From Pseudomonas arsenicoxydans (GTDB taxonomy: Bacteria; Pseudomonadota; Gammaproteobacteria; Pseudomonadales; Pseudomonadaceae): a DNA stretch of 64,000 nucleotides. Both the position numbers and the translations under genes were made by a program. The stretch lies in assembly GCF_900103875.1 (NCBI RefSeq), contig NZ_LT629705.1:820501-884500 (forward strand). Direction: 5' to 3'. Shown in pieces: positions 17,970 to 27,628 of this stretch. Within the stretch, counting starts at the first letter, position 1. Each line of letters opens with the position of its first letter. The notes below the pieces were generated by a model. It was given only the letters and a program-made list of their open reading frames with translations, made no database searches and was not told where the DNA came from.

Positions 17970-18128
17970 GTGTCCTTATCGAAAATCACGGTCGTCATCG
18001 ACGACGGCTTGTTTAGTACGAGTGCCAGTGAAGTGCTATCGCTGGCGTGAAGCGGACAATACCGGGATTTTTTATTCCCGAACAATATCTTTTATTCACT
18101 TTCATATTCCATTTTGTTCACACAGGCC
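17970..18128 (-). promoter_or_regulatory. AT-rich promoter region of metQ copy 2
   Basis: The 163 bases between the activator gene and metQ are AT-rich (18060-18120) and hold a small hairpin, CGGGA / TCCCG, at about 18063-18081 without a following T-run. This suggests metQ has its own promoter, possibly with CysB or sigma-54 control. I could not place a convincing -24/-12 element by eye. Confidence 0.35.
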
Positions 18129-18129
18129 G

Positions 18130-19062
18130 TTACAGCGTTTGCGCCAGGCTATTCAGCAAACTCTTCAATGCCGAACGCTCGGTAGCCGTGCCGTTTTTAA
18201 CGGTATGAGCCACTTGCTGCTCGATCTGCAGCAACGAGACAGGCGCCTCTGGCAGATTCAAATGCTCCGGCAAAATCTCGTCGCCGGTGCTGACCAGCAG
18301 CGCAAAGTGAATGACGTTTTCCAGCTCCCGGGTGTTGCCCGGCCAACTGTGTCGCTCCAGCACAAGCTGCGCCGCTTCGCTGATCAGCGGCACCGGCAGG
18401 TCAAGGCGCTGGCTGTAGATGCCGAGGAAATATTCCGACAACGAAAGAATATCGCCGACCCGATCACGCAGCGCCGGTAGTTCGAGCTGTCCTTCGCTGA
18501 GGTAGTGATAAAGCCGCTCATGAAATTTTCCGGCGGCCACTGCTTGCGCCAGGTCAATGCTGGTGGCGGCCACAAGACGCACGTCGACCGGGCTCGGCTG
18601 ATGAGCGCCAACGCGCGTCACCTCGTGGTTTTCCAGCGCCGCAAGCAACTTGATCTGGATCGGCAACGGCAGGTCGCCGATCTCATCCAGGTACAAGGTT
18701 CCACCATTGGCCGAGCCGAACCAGCCTGCGCGACTGCTGGCCGAACCGGTGTAACTGCCGGCGGCGTAACCAAACAGTTCAGCATCGGCATAGGTCGGGC
18801 TGATCGCGCCGCAATTCACCGAGACAAATAGACCGCCACGATCACTGGCGCGATGGATGTGCCGCGCGAGCAATTCTTTACCACTGCCGGTTTCGCCACG
18901 GATCAATACCGAGATCGAGCGCGGTGCCAGCTGTTCCAGTTCCTGGCGCAACTGACGGGAGCGTGGGTCGACAAAAACCAGTGCCTTGGCGCGGATGCTC
19001 AGCGGGCTTTTTTCGGCGTCGGGAAAGGTCAGCAATGGCTGGCCGAAGGTTTCAAAACTCAT
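18130..19062 (-). CDS. Sigma-54 activator-like AAA+ protein without HTH domain
   Basis: AAA+ protein of 310 residues related to bacterial enhancer-binding proteins. Walker A GETGSGKE is at 56-63 and Walker B GTLYLDEIGD at 121-130. It has almost no sensory domain (about 28 residues). Three features are odd. The sigma-54 contact loop reads GSYTGS, not GAFTGA. The arginine-finger segment reads FHERLYHYL, where the usual form is FREDLYYRL. The C-terminus ends in a short acidic/polar tail with no Fis-type helix-turn-helix. The ATG at 19062 has GGGAG six bases upstream and is preferred to 19110. SfnR-like sulfur regulators are the nearest idea from context; activity as a classical activator is doubtful. 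Confidence 0.75.
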   Translation of the reverse strand: MSFETFGQPLLTFPDAEKSPLSIRAKALVFVDPRSRQLRQELEQLAPRSISVLIRGETGSGKELLARHIHRASDRGGLFVSVNCGAISPTYADAELFGYAAGSYTGSASSRAGWFGSANGGTLYLDEIGDLPLPIQIKLLAALENHEVTRVGAHQPSPVDVRLVAATSIDLAQAVAAGKFHERLYHYLSEGQLELPALRDRVGDILSLSEYFLGIYSQRLDLPVPLISEAAQLVLERHSWPGNTRELENVIHFALLVSTGDEILPEHLNLPEAPVSLLQIEQQVAHTVKNGTATERSALKSLLNSLAQTL

Positions 19063-19119
19063 GGCAGACTCCCGCCCGAAACCGCCGGGAGACGGGGGGG
19101 CGTTTAACAATAAAAAAGT

Positions 19120-19701
19120 TTAAGCACGTCGCAGGGCGTGGTGTTCCATTCGGTTTTGCAGGCGATAGAGATAAGCAAACCCCTGCTCCCAACGCTGGTG
19201 GCCGGACTTCACATTGATGTGACCGGCACCGGACAAAATCCCCGCCTCGGCGCCCCAGTTGCGGGCAAGCTCAAGGGCTCGGGCCGCGCTCACGGCGCTG
19301 TCGTTATCGGAGCTGACGACCTGGCTCGGGAAGGGCAGCAGGTGGTTCGGAATCGGCGCAAAGTTACGCAGAGCCGGTGAGCAGGCCGGACGCTCGACAT
19401 CCGCTGGCGCAACCAGCAGGGCTCCGCGCACCTGACGCAAAGAGTGCAGCGGCGCAGTGGCGGCCCAATGGGCGACCGTAATGCAACCCAGACTATGAGC
19501 GATCAAGATCACTGGCGTGCTGTCAGCCGCAATCGCCTCGGCCAGCGCGGCGACCCAGTCTTCGCGTCGAGGCGTCAGCCAATCGGCTTGCTCCACTCGC
19601 GCGCTGTTCGGCAGGCTGTTCTGCCAATGGCTTTGCCAATGATCTTCCGGCGATCCTTGCCAGCCCGGCACAATCAGGTAGCGAATTGATTCGTTGCGCA
19701 T
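19120..19701 (-). CDS. RBBP9/YdeN-family alpha/beta hydrolase
   Basis: Small serine hydrolase of 193 residues. It opens with YLIVPGWQGSPEDHWQSHW, the RBBP9/YdeN signature. The nucleophile elbow is AHSLGC (serine near residue 80), the acid lies in SSDNDSAVS and the histidine in SGAGHINVKSGH. It has no signal peptide and should be cytoplasmic. The ATG follows an AGGAG-type site. The natural substrate is unknown. It lies just upstream of the sigma-54-like gene with 57 bases between, so they may share a transcript. Confidence 0.85.
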   Translation of the reverse strand: MRNESIRYLIVPGWQGSPEDHWQSHWQNSLPNSARVEQADWLTPRREDWVAALAEAIAADSTPVILIAHSLGCITVAHWAATAPLHSLRQVRGALLVAPADVERPACSPALRNFAPIPNHLLPFPSQVVSSDNDSAVSAARALELARNWGAEAGILSGAGHINVKSGHQRWEQGFAYLYRLQNRMEHHALRRA

Positions 19702-20102
19702 GGGGGAACTCTCCTGCTGCGTGTCTGTTCCTGGTCGAGTATAGGGAGGAGAGTTATATTCGTTAAGGAATAAGAAGCTATTTATTAAGACCTATATCGA
19801 ATAACAGGAGCACTCCCGTAAGGGTTGGTGTTTTCCTGGAATAAAAAAAGGGGCCGCACCCTGCCAAGGAGACGGCCCCGGAAACTCAAAATGTGTGAGC
19901 GCTGTTCAACAGCCCTGAGGTCCATGATTGGCGAAATCAGTTATCCAATAAAGGAATATTTAATTACTTTATTAGGCCTTAATCGCATATACCAATCACC
20001 CTCAACAGGCGCCGAACCATCGCTGCTTGCGTCACAACTTAGCGGCGCTTTGGGTCAATTTGATGACGGACGCCGTCGCCTTTGAGTTTCCGCAGATATT
20101 GC
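19702..20102. other. 401-base gap: terminator and probable promoter only
   Basis: Apart from the desaturase terminator at 19843-19879 I see no gene here. An AT-rich part (19740-19800) is a likely promoter for the hydrolase gene. A second AT-rich part (19930-20000) lies in the 3' untranslated region of the desaturase transcript. Short open frames here have no ribosome-binding site. Confidence 0.5.
19843..19879 (-). terminator. Rho-independent terminator of the desaturase transcript
   Basis: On the - strand the perfect 7-bp stem GGGGCCG / CGGCCCC is followed by seven T. It lies about 220 bases past the desaturase stop. Confidence 0.8.
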
Positions 20103-21176
20103 TCAGACCTGAGCAGCACGCACCTGCCGGGGTTCTGTTGCATCCTTGTGCACAAATCGGTTCGCCCGCGCAAACGTCCCGAAATCATTGAACCGCACCC
20201 CCATCTCGCGCATCACCTTATGGGCCACCGGCACGGTCATCTGGCGGATGTAAAACGGCTCCTTCACCACAAAATGATGAATCCCGTGGCTGCTGCCGAA
20301 GTTGAAGCAAAATGCCTGCAATGGCCACATCCACCAGGGGTTCAACACCTGGGTTTGCTGGATCACATTGCCTGGCTCAACATCACCGTAGTAATGCATG
20401 TTCGAGCTGACGAAATGCAGGCAGAACGTGCGCAATACGTTCGGTCCGATGATCACCACCGCCGCGATATCGATCACCTGCATCACTGACAGCGTGGTCG
20501 CCGACCAGTCAATCGGTGCGCCCAACAAATGGGCGATGCCATTGGCCGCATGGAAACCGAGAAACAGATACCACGCCCCCCAATGCACCAGCGCCAGCGG
20601 CGCATAGACCTTCAACGTGCGCTTGATGATGCTGAATTTATGCGCCCAGGTTTTGGCCCGAAGCATGCGAATAAACGCAGACATCACGTTGTCGCCCACC
20701 ATCAGCAGTCGCGCAAACCCCCACGGCTCGCCGTTGGTGATCGCGCGTTCTTCCATGTCGGTTTCGGTGCCGGAAACCTTGTGATGATTGAGGTGAAGAT
20801 GGCGGCGAATCCACGGATTGATCGTGCTCGGCCGTGCCAGCCACACCAGGCCCATCATCAGGTTGTGCGGCACGCGTTGCTTGCGAAAGTACATGCTATG
20901 AATCAGGTCGTGTTCCAGCTCGTGGGTAAGCGAGGCGAAAAACGCGTTGAGCAACAGGCACGCCCACCAAGCCATATGCCCGGTGATGTAGAGCGCCGCC
21001 GAGCCAATCATTGCGACCAGCGCGAAGGCCAGAATGCCGGCGCCCAAGGCGTCCTGATGGTTGAGAATCGGGTAGCGCTTGCGCAGTTCGACCCCTCTGG
21101 CCAGCACCACTTCGCGAATATGCGCTGATCGTTGGGCTGCATTCAGTCGTTGGGGACTTGCAGAAGTACGGTCCAT
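20103..21176 (-). CDS. Membrane fatty acid desaturase
   Basis: Di-iron integral membrane desaturase of 357 residues. All three histidine boxes are present: HELEHD in the first third, HLHLNHH next, and HGIHH near the C-terminus. Several hydrophobic helices lie around residues 45-90 and 200-250. It is different from DesA at 32109, whose boxes have other spacing. It faces an AraC-type regulator across a 100-base intergenic region, so the regulator probably controls it. The substrate may be a free or lipid-bound acyl chain; the sequence does not decide. Confidence 0.87.
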   Translation of the reverse strand: MDRTSASPQRLNAAQRSAHIREVVLARGVELRKRYPILNHQDALGAGILAFALVAMIGSAALYITGHMAWWACLLLNAFFASLTHELEHDLIHSMYFRKQRVPHNLMMGLVWLARPSTINPWIRRHLHLNHHKVSGTETDMEERAITNGEPWGFARLLMVGDNVMSAFIRMLRAKTWAHKFSIIKRTLKVYAPLALVHWGAWYLFLGFHAANGIAHLLGAPIDWSATTLSVMQVIDIAAVVIIGPNVLRTFCLHFVSSNMHYYGDVEPGNVIQQTQVLNPWWMWPLQAFCFNFGSSHGIHHFVVKEPFYIRQMTVPVAHKVMREMGVRFNDFGTFARANRFVHKDATEPRQVRAAQV

Positions 21177-21276
21177 GCTTCCATCCTCTGGTTATTGATG
21201 TTCGCATCCTGCCTTGTGAACCCTCGCAAGGTGGTAGCCGTGAACGCCAACCTGTTGACCGGAAGCGCCAATCAGC

Positions 21277-22281
21277 ATGACTGAACCGACCTCCCTCGCC
21301 AGCTGGACCCGCGCCCTGCGCAAGCAACTCGATGCGCTGGGCCTCGACAGCACTGCCCTGTGCCACCAGGCGGGGCTCGACCCGCAATTGATGGACGACC
21401 CGAACGCCCGTTACCCGTTGTCCGGCACCACGCGCCTGTGGGAAATCGCCGTGCAGGTTAGCGGCGACCCGGCGATTGGTCTGCGGGTGTCGCGCTTCGT
21501 CAGCCCGACGACGTTTCACGCACTCGGCTATGCGCTGGTGGCCAGCGGCAGTCTGCGGGAAGTGTTCGAACGCATCGTGCGTTATCACCAAGTGGTCAGC
21601 GATGCATTGGAGCTCGAGCTGACCCGCGCCGAGGATCGCTACCGCTTCCGCCTGAAAATCCCGGTCGGCAACCCGGCCCCCGCGTTCGAAGCCATCGACG
21701 CCTTCACGGCCATCTACGTGCGTACCTGCCGCAATCGCCTGGGTCGCGAATACGCACCACTGGCGGTTTACCTGCGCCGCCCCGAACCTGCCGATCCGCA
21801 TCAATGGCACAAAGTGTTCCGCTCACCGGTGTATTTCGCCGCTGATGAGGACCGACTGGAGTTCTCCCTCGTGGACTTCGAGAGTCACCTGGATGACGCC
21901 AACCCTGAACTGGCCGAACACAATGAAGCGGTGCTCAAGCGCACCCTGGCGCAACTCAAACCACTGACATGGGAACGCAAAGTCCGCGACGCCATAGAAG
22001 AGCAATTGCCCGAAGGCGAACCCTCGGCCGAACGCATCGCCCAGGCCTTGCACCTGAGTTTGCGCAGCCTGCAACGGCACCTGGCCGATGAAGGTTGTCG
22101 CTTCGACACGCTGCTCAACGAGAGTCGCGAAAACCTGGCGCTGCTGCACCTGCGCGACCCGCAATGCTCGTTGAGTGAGATCAGTTATTTACTGGGATTC
22201 GCCGATACCAGCAGCTTCAATCGCGCATTCAAGCGCTGGACCGGGATGACGCCGGGGCAGTTTCGGGATGGGTTGCGGTGA
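21277..22281 (+). CDS. AraC-family transcriptional regulator
   Basis: Regulator of 334 residues with the N-terminal Arabinose_bd-like ligand domain (residues about 20-210, including FHALGYALVASGSLREVFER) and a C-terminal double helix-turn-helix. The second recognition region is SEISYLLGFADTSSFNRAFK, then RWTGMTPGQFR. Members of this branch often sense small hydrophobic or amino-acid-derived ligands. Its divergent position to the desaturase suggests local control of membrane lipid composition. The stop codon directly abuts the hipA stop, so the two genes converge with no spacer. Confidence 0.87.
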   Translation: MTEPTSLASWTRALRKQLDALGLDSTALCHQAGLDPQLMDDPNARYPLSGTTRLWEIAVQVSGDPAIGLRVSRFVSPTTFHALGYALVASGSLREVFERIVRYHQVVSDALELELTRAEDRYRFRLKIPVGNPAPAFEAIDAFTAIYVRTCRNRLGREYAPLAVYLRRPEPADPHQWHKVFRSPVYFAADEDRLEFSLVDFESHLDDANPELAEHNEAVLKRTLAQLKPLTWERKVRDAIEEQLPEGEPSAERIAQALHLSLRSLQRHLADEGCRFDTLLNESRENLALLHLRDPQCSLSEISYLLGFADTSSFNRAFKRWTGMTPGQFRDGLR

Positions 22282-23514
22282 TCAGGTTTTGACGAGGCTA
22301 CGCTCAATACCTGATGTCCACTGTTCCAGCATCGCTTCACCAACCTCGGCAAAGGCACGATGTGCCTTGATGTAATCAGTCATTTCGCCCATCGCCACAT
22401 CCATCCCATGAGCAACCTGTTGCAACAGTTCATTGCACCGCCCTTCCGTCAGGTTGCAGGCCGAACGACCAAATCGCATCAGCATTTTGTACTTGGGCCA
22501 TGCCTTAGACCCACCTAACAGCAATGCCATGCTGTCGGACTTGATGTAAACCGACGTCGTGACGATGTCGTAGGCCGGAGCGAGGCTGATCTGCGCATCA
22601 AGAGCGCAATGCTCGTACAGCACGCCGAAGTTCTTGAGGTGCGCGTCGCCATTCTTCAAACCGGACGAGAGTGCGACGATCTTGAAAAAAGATTCAAGCG
22701 CCTGGTTAAGCAACGGCGGGGACACGAATTCCTTGATTTGCTTCGCAGCACCTTCGTACGACCCATCGTACTTGGCCTTCGACGGCCAGGCATTGAGGAC
22801 ACAGAAATCCTCGAAGCCCAGATAACCTTTGTCATTCAGATCGAAACGTTCGACGACCAGAAATTTGCCGTGCTCGCTGAGCTCAAATTTCGGCACTTCA
22901 AGTCCGCAATGCAGCGCGGCCCGCATGCAGAAATATTCGTTGGCCGCGAGTTCGGGGTATTCCTCCGGACGAAACGATTTGACCAGGTGCGTCGCGCCTC
23001 GATGGGTCAACCGGTCGACAGTTGTCGCATTGTCCCGGACAAGTACTTTCGGCTGTACACCTGACACACCCGAATACTGGCCATAGGTGTGTAGCAGATC
23101 ATCGAACAAACCCTGTGCACCGTCATGCACCAGAAGATCCGCAAGACTGGTTTCCGGGGGGCGGTCATTCGAATCTTGCGCGTTCGCAATGCCTACTCGA
23201 CCAAGCTGATATGGGCCGACAATCGCCAGCATCGCGAAATCATCGAAGCCCCTGACTGCTTTACTGAAACGACGAACCAACTCATCGCGCAGAGCGCCTT
23301 CCGGCAGGTTCATTTCAAAAATCGGGTGTATGCCTTGGTCCCACGTATAACTCTCAAGTCGCACCGGCATGGTCAACGAGACCGCGTTTTCCTCCTGCGC
23401 GTTTTCGGCGTAGGTAAAAACCGAATCGCCGCGAGGCTGACCACGACCGAGGGTGCCGACTGCCATTCCGGAAACACTGATGTGCAGCCTTTCCCTTTCC
23501 TGCGGTTCAGCCAT
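22282..23514 (-). CDS. hipA: HipA-family serine/threonine kinase toxin
   Basis: Toxin of a type II toxin-antitoxin pair, 410 residues. HipA kinases phosphorylate a tRNA synthetase (GltX in E. coli), stop translation and cause persistence. The subdomain-1 region is at residues 1-110, the glycine-rich loop is SGVSGVQPKVLVR, the ATP-lysine region GATHLVKSF, the catalytic loop NGDAHLKNF and the metal site LAPAYDIVTT. All key residues appear intact, so the kinase should be active. It overlaps hipB by eight bases and ends exactly against the AraC gene. Confidence 0.9.
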   Translation of the reverse strand: MAEPQERERLHISVSGMAVGTLGRGQPRGDSVFTYAENAQEENAVSLTMPVRLESYTWDQGIHPIFEMNLPEGALRDELVRRFSKAVRGFDDFAMLAIVGPYQLGRVGIANAQDSNDRPPETSLADLLVHDGAQGLFDDLLHTYGQYSGVSGVQPKVLVRDNATTVDRLTHRGATHLVKSFRPEEYPELAANEYFCMRAALHCGLEVPKFELSEHGKFLVVERFDLNDKGYLGFEDFCVLNAWPSKAKYDGSYEGAAKQIKEFVSPPLLNQALESFFKIVALSSGLKNGDAHLKNFGVLYEHCALDAQISLAPAYDIVTTSVYIKSDSMALLLGGSKAWPKYKMLMRFGRSACNLTEGRCNELLQQVAHGMDVAMGEMTDYIKAHRAFAEVGEAMLEQWTSGIERSLVKT

Positions 23515-23755
23515 GGAAGTTGGCCTTCTTCAGAGAGTCCAGCGTTGGACGCTTCGACTGACGGGGCACGGCGGTGAGCTCATACCCGAAACCACTGAGG
23601 ATCGCCTCAACCTTGCGCAAACCGATTTCGGAAATGGTGTTGTTCTCGATGCCTGAAATCGTGGAACGGCTCATACCGTACTGTTTCGCCAATTCCTGTT
23701 GCGAAAGCTTTCGCTCTTTGCGTAAAGACCGAATGAGTATGCCAAGGTTTTCCAT
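23507..23755 (-). CDS. hipB: HipB-like antitoxin, XRE-family DNA-binding protein
   Basis: Antitoxin and autorepressor of 82 residues. The helix-turn-helix is at residues 18-40 (LSQQELAKQYGMSRSTISGI). A basic, proline-containing tail (AVPRQSKRPTLDSLKK) probably contacts HipA. It is the first gene of the pair, overlapping hipA. Two 18-base repeats just upstream are probable operators. Confidence 0.9.
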   Translation of the reverse strand: MENLGILIRSLRKERKLSQQELAKQYGMSRSTISGIENNTISEIGLRKVEAILSGFGYELTAVPRQSKRPTLDSLKKANFHG

Positions 23756-23764
23756 CGCTCAACC

Positions 23765-23821
23765 TGCATTGTATGCCGTGCAATTTTTCACGGAATGTGA
23801 ATATGCATTGTATTTAGTGCA
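23765..23821. promoter_or_regulatory. Probable hipBA operator: two 18-base direct repeats
   Basis: TGCATTGTATGCCGTGCA (23765-23782) and TGCATTGTATTTAGTGCA (23804-23821) share 15 of 18 bases, with starts 39 bases apart. Each has the form TGCA-N10-TGCA. On the - strand each contains TACAAT, a near-consensus -10 box, and the nearer copy sits 10 bases before hipB. HipB binding here would cover the promoter. Confidence 0.7.
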
Positions 23822-23866
23822 GATCAACGGGTATGTCCAGCTCATTTTTTAACCAGAGCCAAGAAC

Positions 23867-24232
23867 CTACCGGCCCCGATCCCGCCGCAACAACTTGCGC
23901 ACCCGCGCCACCAGCTCACTCACGGCAAACGGCTTAAGCAGGTAATCATCCTCATGCAATTCCAACCCGCGCAGGCGATCCTCGATGCCGTCCTTGGTGG
24001 TCAGGAACAGCACCGGCGTTTCGCCGAGCTTGCGGATCTGTTGCTGCAGCTGCCAGCCATTAAGCCCCGGCAGCATCACATCGAGGATGATCAGTTCGTA
24101 TTTGCCGGTCTCGATCAAACGCCGGCCGTCCATGCCGTTAAGCGCGACGTCGACCGTATAACTCGCCTCGCTCAGGCCGTCGGCCAGGCGTTTGGCCATT
24201 TCGGGTTTGTCTTCCACTAACAGGACACGCAT
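23867..24232 (-). CDS. Receiver-only response regulator, probably a truncated OmpR-type gene
   Basis: Receiver domain of 121 residues: acidic pair E7/D8, phospho-acceptor D51 (IILDVMLPG), T78/T79, K100 (LLKPF). It ends in VARVRKLLRRDRGR, exactly where an OmpR/PhoB-type regulator would continue into its linker and winged-helix domain. The TAG stop is followed only by the hip control region, so the DNA-binding half is missing. It may act as a CheY-like single-domain regulator, or be the remnant of a gene cut when hipBA arrived. No histidine kinase is nearby. Confidence 0.75.
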   Translation of the reverse strand: MRVLLVEDKPEMAKRLADGLSEASYTVDVALNGMDGRRLIETGKYELIILDVMLPGLNGWQLQQQIRKLGETPVLFLTTKDGIEDRLRGLELHEDDYLLKPFAVSELVARVRKLLRRDRGR

Positions 24233-24327
24233 GGCACACCTCGATTATTCAGGAGCACAGGCTAGGCGCGTTCTGGCCGATTGCCCATTACAAACTTCAA
24301 TCATCCCACAGGGATCATGTGTTGCCG

Positions 24328-25014
24328 CTAGATTGTGACCAAGGCCCGCAAACGCTCAGGGTCCAGAATCTCGATTTCGCCATAGCCCAAACCGATAATC
24401 CCCTGCCCCTGCAAGTCCTTGAGGATCTGGTTGGTGGTCTGGCGCGACAGAGACAACATCGACGCCAACTGCTCCTGCGGCAATTGCAGCACGCGGCGTG
24501 GCGGATCGATTTCGCCGTACCCTCCAGCGATCATCAGCAAACGATGCGCCAGCCGGGTCGGGGCAGGCATCAGGCTCAGCTGTTCGAGGTTGATGAAGGT
24601 CAGGCGCAGTTTGTGGCTCATCAGCAAGGCCAATTGCCGCCAGTACACCGGTTGTTCGTCGAGCAACTTGAGCAAGACCGCCTGCGGGATGTGCAACAGG
24701 GTGCATTGGCCAACGGCGAAGGCATCGTGGGTGCGTGGCTGGTTGTCGAACAGACAGATTTCGCCAAACCAGTGCGGCGGCTCCACCAGGCTCAGCAGCG
24801 CTTCCTTGCCCTGCTCGCTGACGGCACCGATGCGCACGGCACCTTCGAGCACCGCATACAACCCGCAGGGCGGATCGCCGCGTTTGAACAGCAGTTGCCC
24901 CGTCGCCAGGCGCCGAACCCTGGCCGCTGCCAGCAAACTATCCTGTAAGGGAACAGGTAGATGACTGAACCACTGCCCCGTCATCAGGCGCGAACGCCAA
25001 GCCTGCATATCCAT
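24328..25014 (-). CDS. Crp/Fnr-family transcriptional regulator
   Basis: Regulator of 228 residues: cyclic-nucleotide-binding-like beta barrel (residues about 25-135, with LFKRGDPPCGLYAVLEGAVR), dimer helix, then a winged helix-turn-helix with LPQEQLASMLSLSRQTTNQI. It lacks the cysteine cluster of Fnr/Anr. The ATG at 25014 has AGGAG five bases upstream and is preferred over the longer frame that opens at 25227 inside the divergent gene. It is transcribed away from the Mpo1-like gene. The ligand is unknown. Confidence 0.85.
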   Translation of the reverse strand: MDMQAWRSRLMTGQWFSHLPVPLQDSLLAAARVRRLATGQLLFKRGDPPCGLYAVLEGAVRIGAVSEQGKEALLSLVEPPHWFGEICLFDNQPRTHDAFAVGQCTLLHIPQAVLLKLLDEQPVYWRQLALLMSHKLRLTFINLEQLSLMPAPTRLAHRLLMIAGGYGEIDPPRRVLQLPQEQLASMLSLSRQTTNQILKDLQGQGIIGLGYGEIEILDPERLRALVTI

Positions 25015-25098
25015 GGAATCTCCTAAAGATTGTCGCCTGCCTGACAGAGCGAGAACAGAACACGGGGCATGATCAATCACCCTACAGGAGGAATAACA

Positions 25099-25617
25099 AT
25101 GAAAAGCCTCGTTGACCATCTCAGTCAATACGCCGCGTACCATCGCGACCCGCGCAATATCGCCAGCCACTTTATCGGCATCCCGCTGATCGTGGTGGCG
25201 GTGGCGGTGTTGCTGTCCCGTCCGCAATGGGCCGGGGGCTGGCTTTCGCCAGCGGTGCTGGTGACGTTGGCGTCAGCCTGGTTTTACCTGCGCCTGGAGG
25301 TGCGACTCGGGGTGTTGATGACCGTATTGCTCGGCCTGTGCGTTTGGGCGGGACAGGTTCTTGCGCAGCAAAGCACGCTGGTGTGGCTGGCGAGCGGCAT
25401 CGGGATGTTTGTGGTGGGCTGGGCGATCCAGTTTGTCGGTCACCACTATGAAGGGCGCAAACCGGCGTTCGTCGATGACGTGACGGGGTTGATCGTCGGG
25501 CCGTTGTTCGTGGTGGTCGAGTTGGCGTTTTTGCTGGGATTGCGTCGGGATCTGAAAGAGCAGATCGAGGCGCGAGTGGGTGGGGTGCGTTTGCGTCAGA
25601 AAAACGCAGCGGCGTAG
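25099..25617 (+). CDS. Mpo1-like (DUF962/YGL010w) membrane protein
   Basis: Membrane protein of 172 residues with four hydrophobic segments. The family motifs YAAYHRDPRNIASHFIGIPL (residues 11-30) and WAIQFVGHHYEGRKPAF are present. The histidines form the iron site in the yeast homologue Mpo1, a dioxygenase that shortens 2-hydroxy fatty acids. The ATG follows a perfect AGGAGG by seven bases. It is divergent from the Crp-family gene. Two-hydroxy fatty acid turnover is a family-based guess. Confidence 0.85.
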   Translation: MKSLVDHLSQYAAYHRDPRNIASHFIGIPLIVVAVAVLLSRPQWAGGWLSPAVLVTLASAWFYLRLEVRLGVLMTVLLGLCVWAGQVLAQQSTLVWLASGIGMFVVGWAIQFVGHHYEGRKPAFVDDVTGLIVGPLFVVVELAFLLGLRRDLKEQIEARVGGVRLRQKNAAA

Positions 25618-25629
25618 ATCGCAATGCTT

Positions 25630-25731
25630 GATCGTTCCCACGCTCTGCGTGGGAATGCATACCGTGACGCTCTGCGTCACTGGACGCAGAGCGTCCCTTG
25701 AGGCATTCCCACGCAGAGCGTGGGAACGATC
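25630..25731. repeat. Long palindrome, family 3
   Basis: Outer arms starting GATCGTTCCCACGCTCTGCG (25630) and ending GCGTGGGAACGATC (25731) are inverted copies. An inner pair, GACGCTCTGCGTC / GACGCAGAGCGTC, lies between them. It is a single copy in this window, sited between the convergent Mpo1-like and cysA genes, where it may serve as a two-way terminator. Confidence 0.85.
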
Positions 25732-25749
25732 AGCTGGGCTGGGGCTGAG

Positions 25750-26739
<990 letters not shown>

Positions 26740-26742
26740 GAA

Positions 26743-27615
26743 TTATTCCTCCGCGGCGCTGGCGCGCAGGCGGTTAATACGGTTTTCGCTCCACTGCTTG
26801 AGCAGCAGGATGAAGAGCGCCAGGATCAGCAACAGGCTCGCCACAGCGAACGCGGCCACGTGGTTGTATTCGTTGTAGAGGATCTCGACGTGCAGCGGCA
26901 GGGTGTTGGTCACCCCGCGAATGTGCCCGGAAACCACCGACACCGCACCGAACTCACCCATCGCCCGCGCAGTACACAGCACCACGCCGTAGATCAGGCC
27001 CCATTTGATATTGGGAACGGTGACGTGCCAGAACATCTGCCAGCCATTGGCACCCAGCAGGCGCGCGGCCTCTTCTTCCTGCGTGCCTTGTTCCTGCATC
27101 AACGGGATCAGCTCGCGGGCCACGAATGGCACGGTGACAAAAATCGTCGCCAGCACGATGCCCGGCAAGGCGAAGACGATCTGGATGTCGTGATCCTGCA
27201 ACCACGGACCGAACAGGCCCTGGGCGCCGAACATCAGCACGTAGACCAGACCGGCAATGACCGGCGAGACCGAGAACGGCAGGTCGATCAGCGTTACCAG
27301 CATGCTTTTGCCACGGAACGAGTATTTGCTCACGCACCATGCCGCGCTGACGCCGAACACCAGGTTCAGCGGCACCGAAATCAGCACGGCGATCACCGTG
27401 AGTTTCAGGGCCGACAAAGCATCCGGCTCAAAGATCGCGGTGAAAAACGCGCCCAGGCCAAGCTTCAGGCCCTGGGACACCACGATGAACAGCGGCAACA
27501 GCAGAAACAGCGCAAAAATCAGCCAGCCAAGGCCGATCAGGATTCGCCGCGAAGTGGCACTGCCGCGGCGGGCTGCATTGGCCGAGGAAGCAGCCGCAAT
27601 AGACGATTGGGACAT
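26743..27615 (-). CDS. cysW: Sulfate ABC transporter permease CysW
   Basis: Second membrane subunit of the sulfate channel, 290 residues with six helices. The cytoplasmic coupling loop reads [20 protein letters not shown], followed by [19 protein letters not shown], characteristic of CysW. A polar alanine-rich N-terminal extension of about 22 residues precedes the first helix. It lies 13 bases after cysT. Confidence 0.93.
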   Translation of the reverse strand: MSQSSIAAASSANAARRGSATSRRILIGLGWLIFALFLLLPLFIVVSQGLKLGLGAFFTAIFEPDALSALKLTVIAVLISVPLNLVFGVSAAWCVSKYSFRGKSMLVTLIDLPFSVSPVIAGLVYVLMFGAQGLFGPWLQDHDIQIVFALPGIVLATIFVTVPFVARELIPLMQEQGTQEEEAARLLGANGWQMFWHVTVPNIKWGLIYGVVLCTARAMGEFGAVSVVSGHIRGVTNTLPLHVEILYNEYNHVAAFAVASLLLILALFILLLKQWSENRINRLRASAAEE

Positions 27616-27628
27616 TTTTCGCGCCTCC

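Noticed and set aside
23756..23866. Missing output domain of the response regulator in another frame
   Set aside because: The 111 bases after its stop hold only the hip operators and short AT-rich DNA; no winged-helix sequence in any frame.
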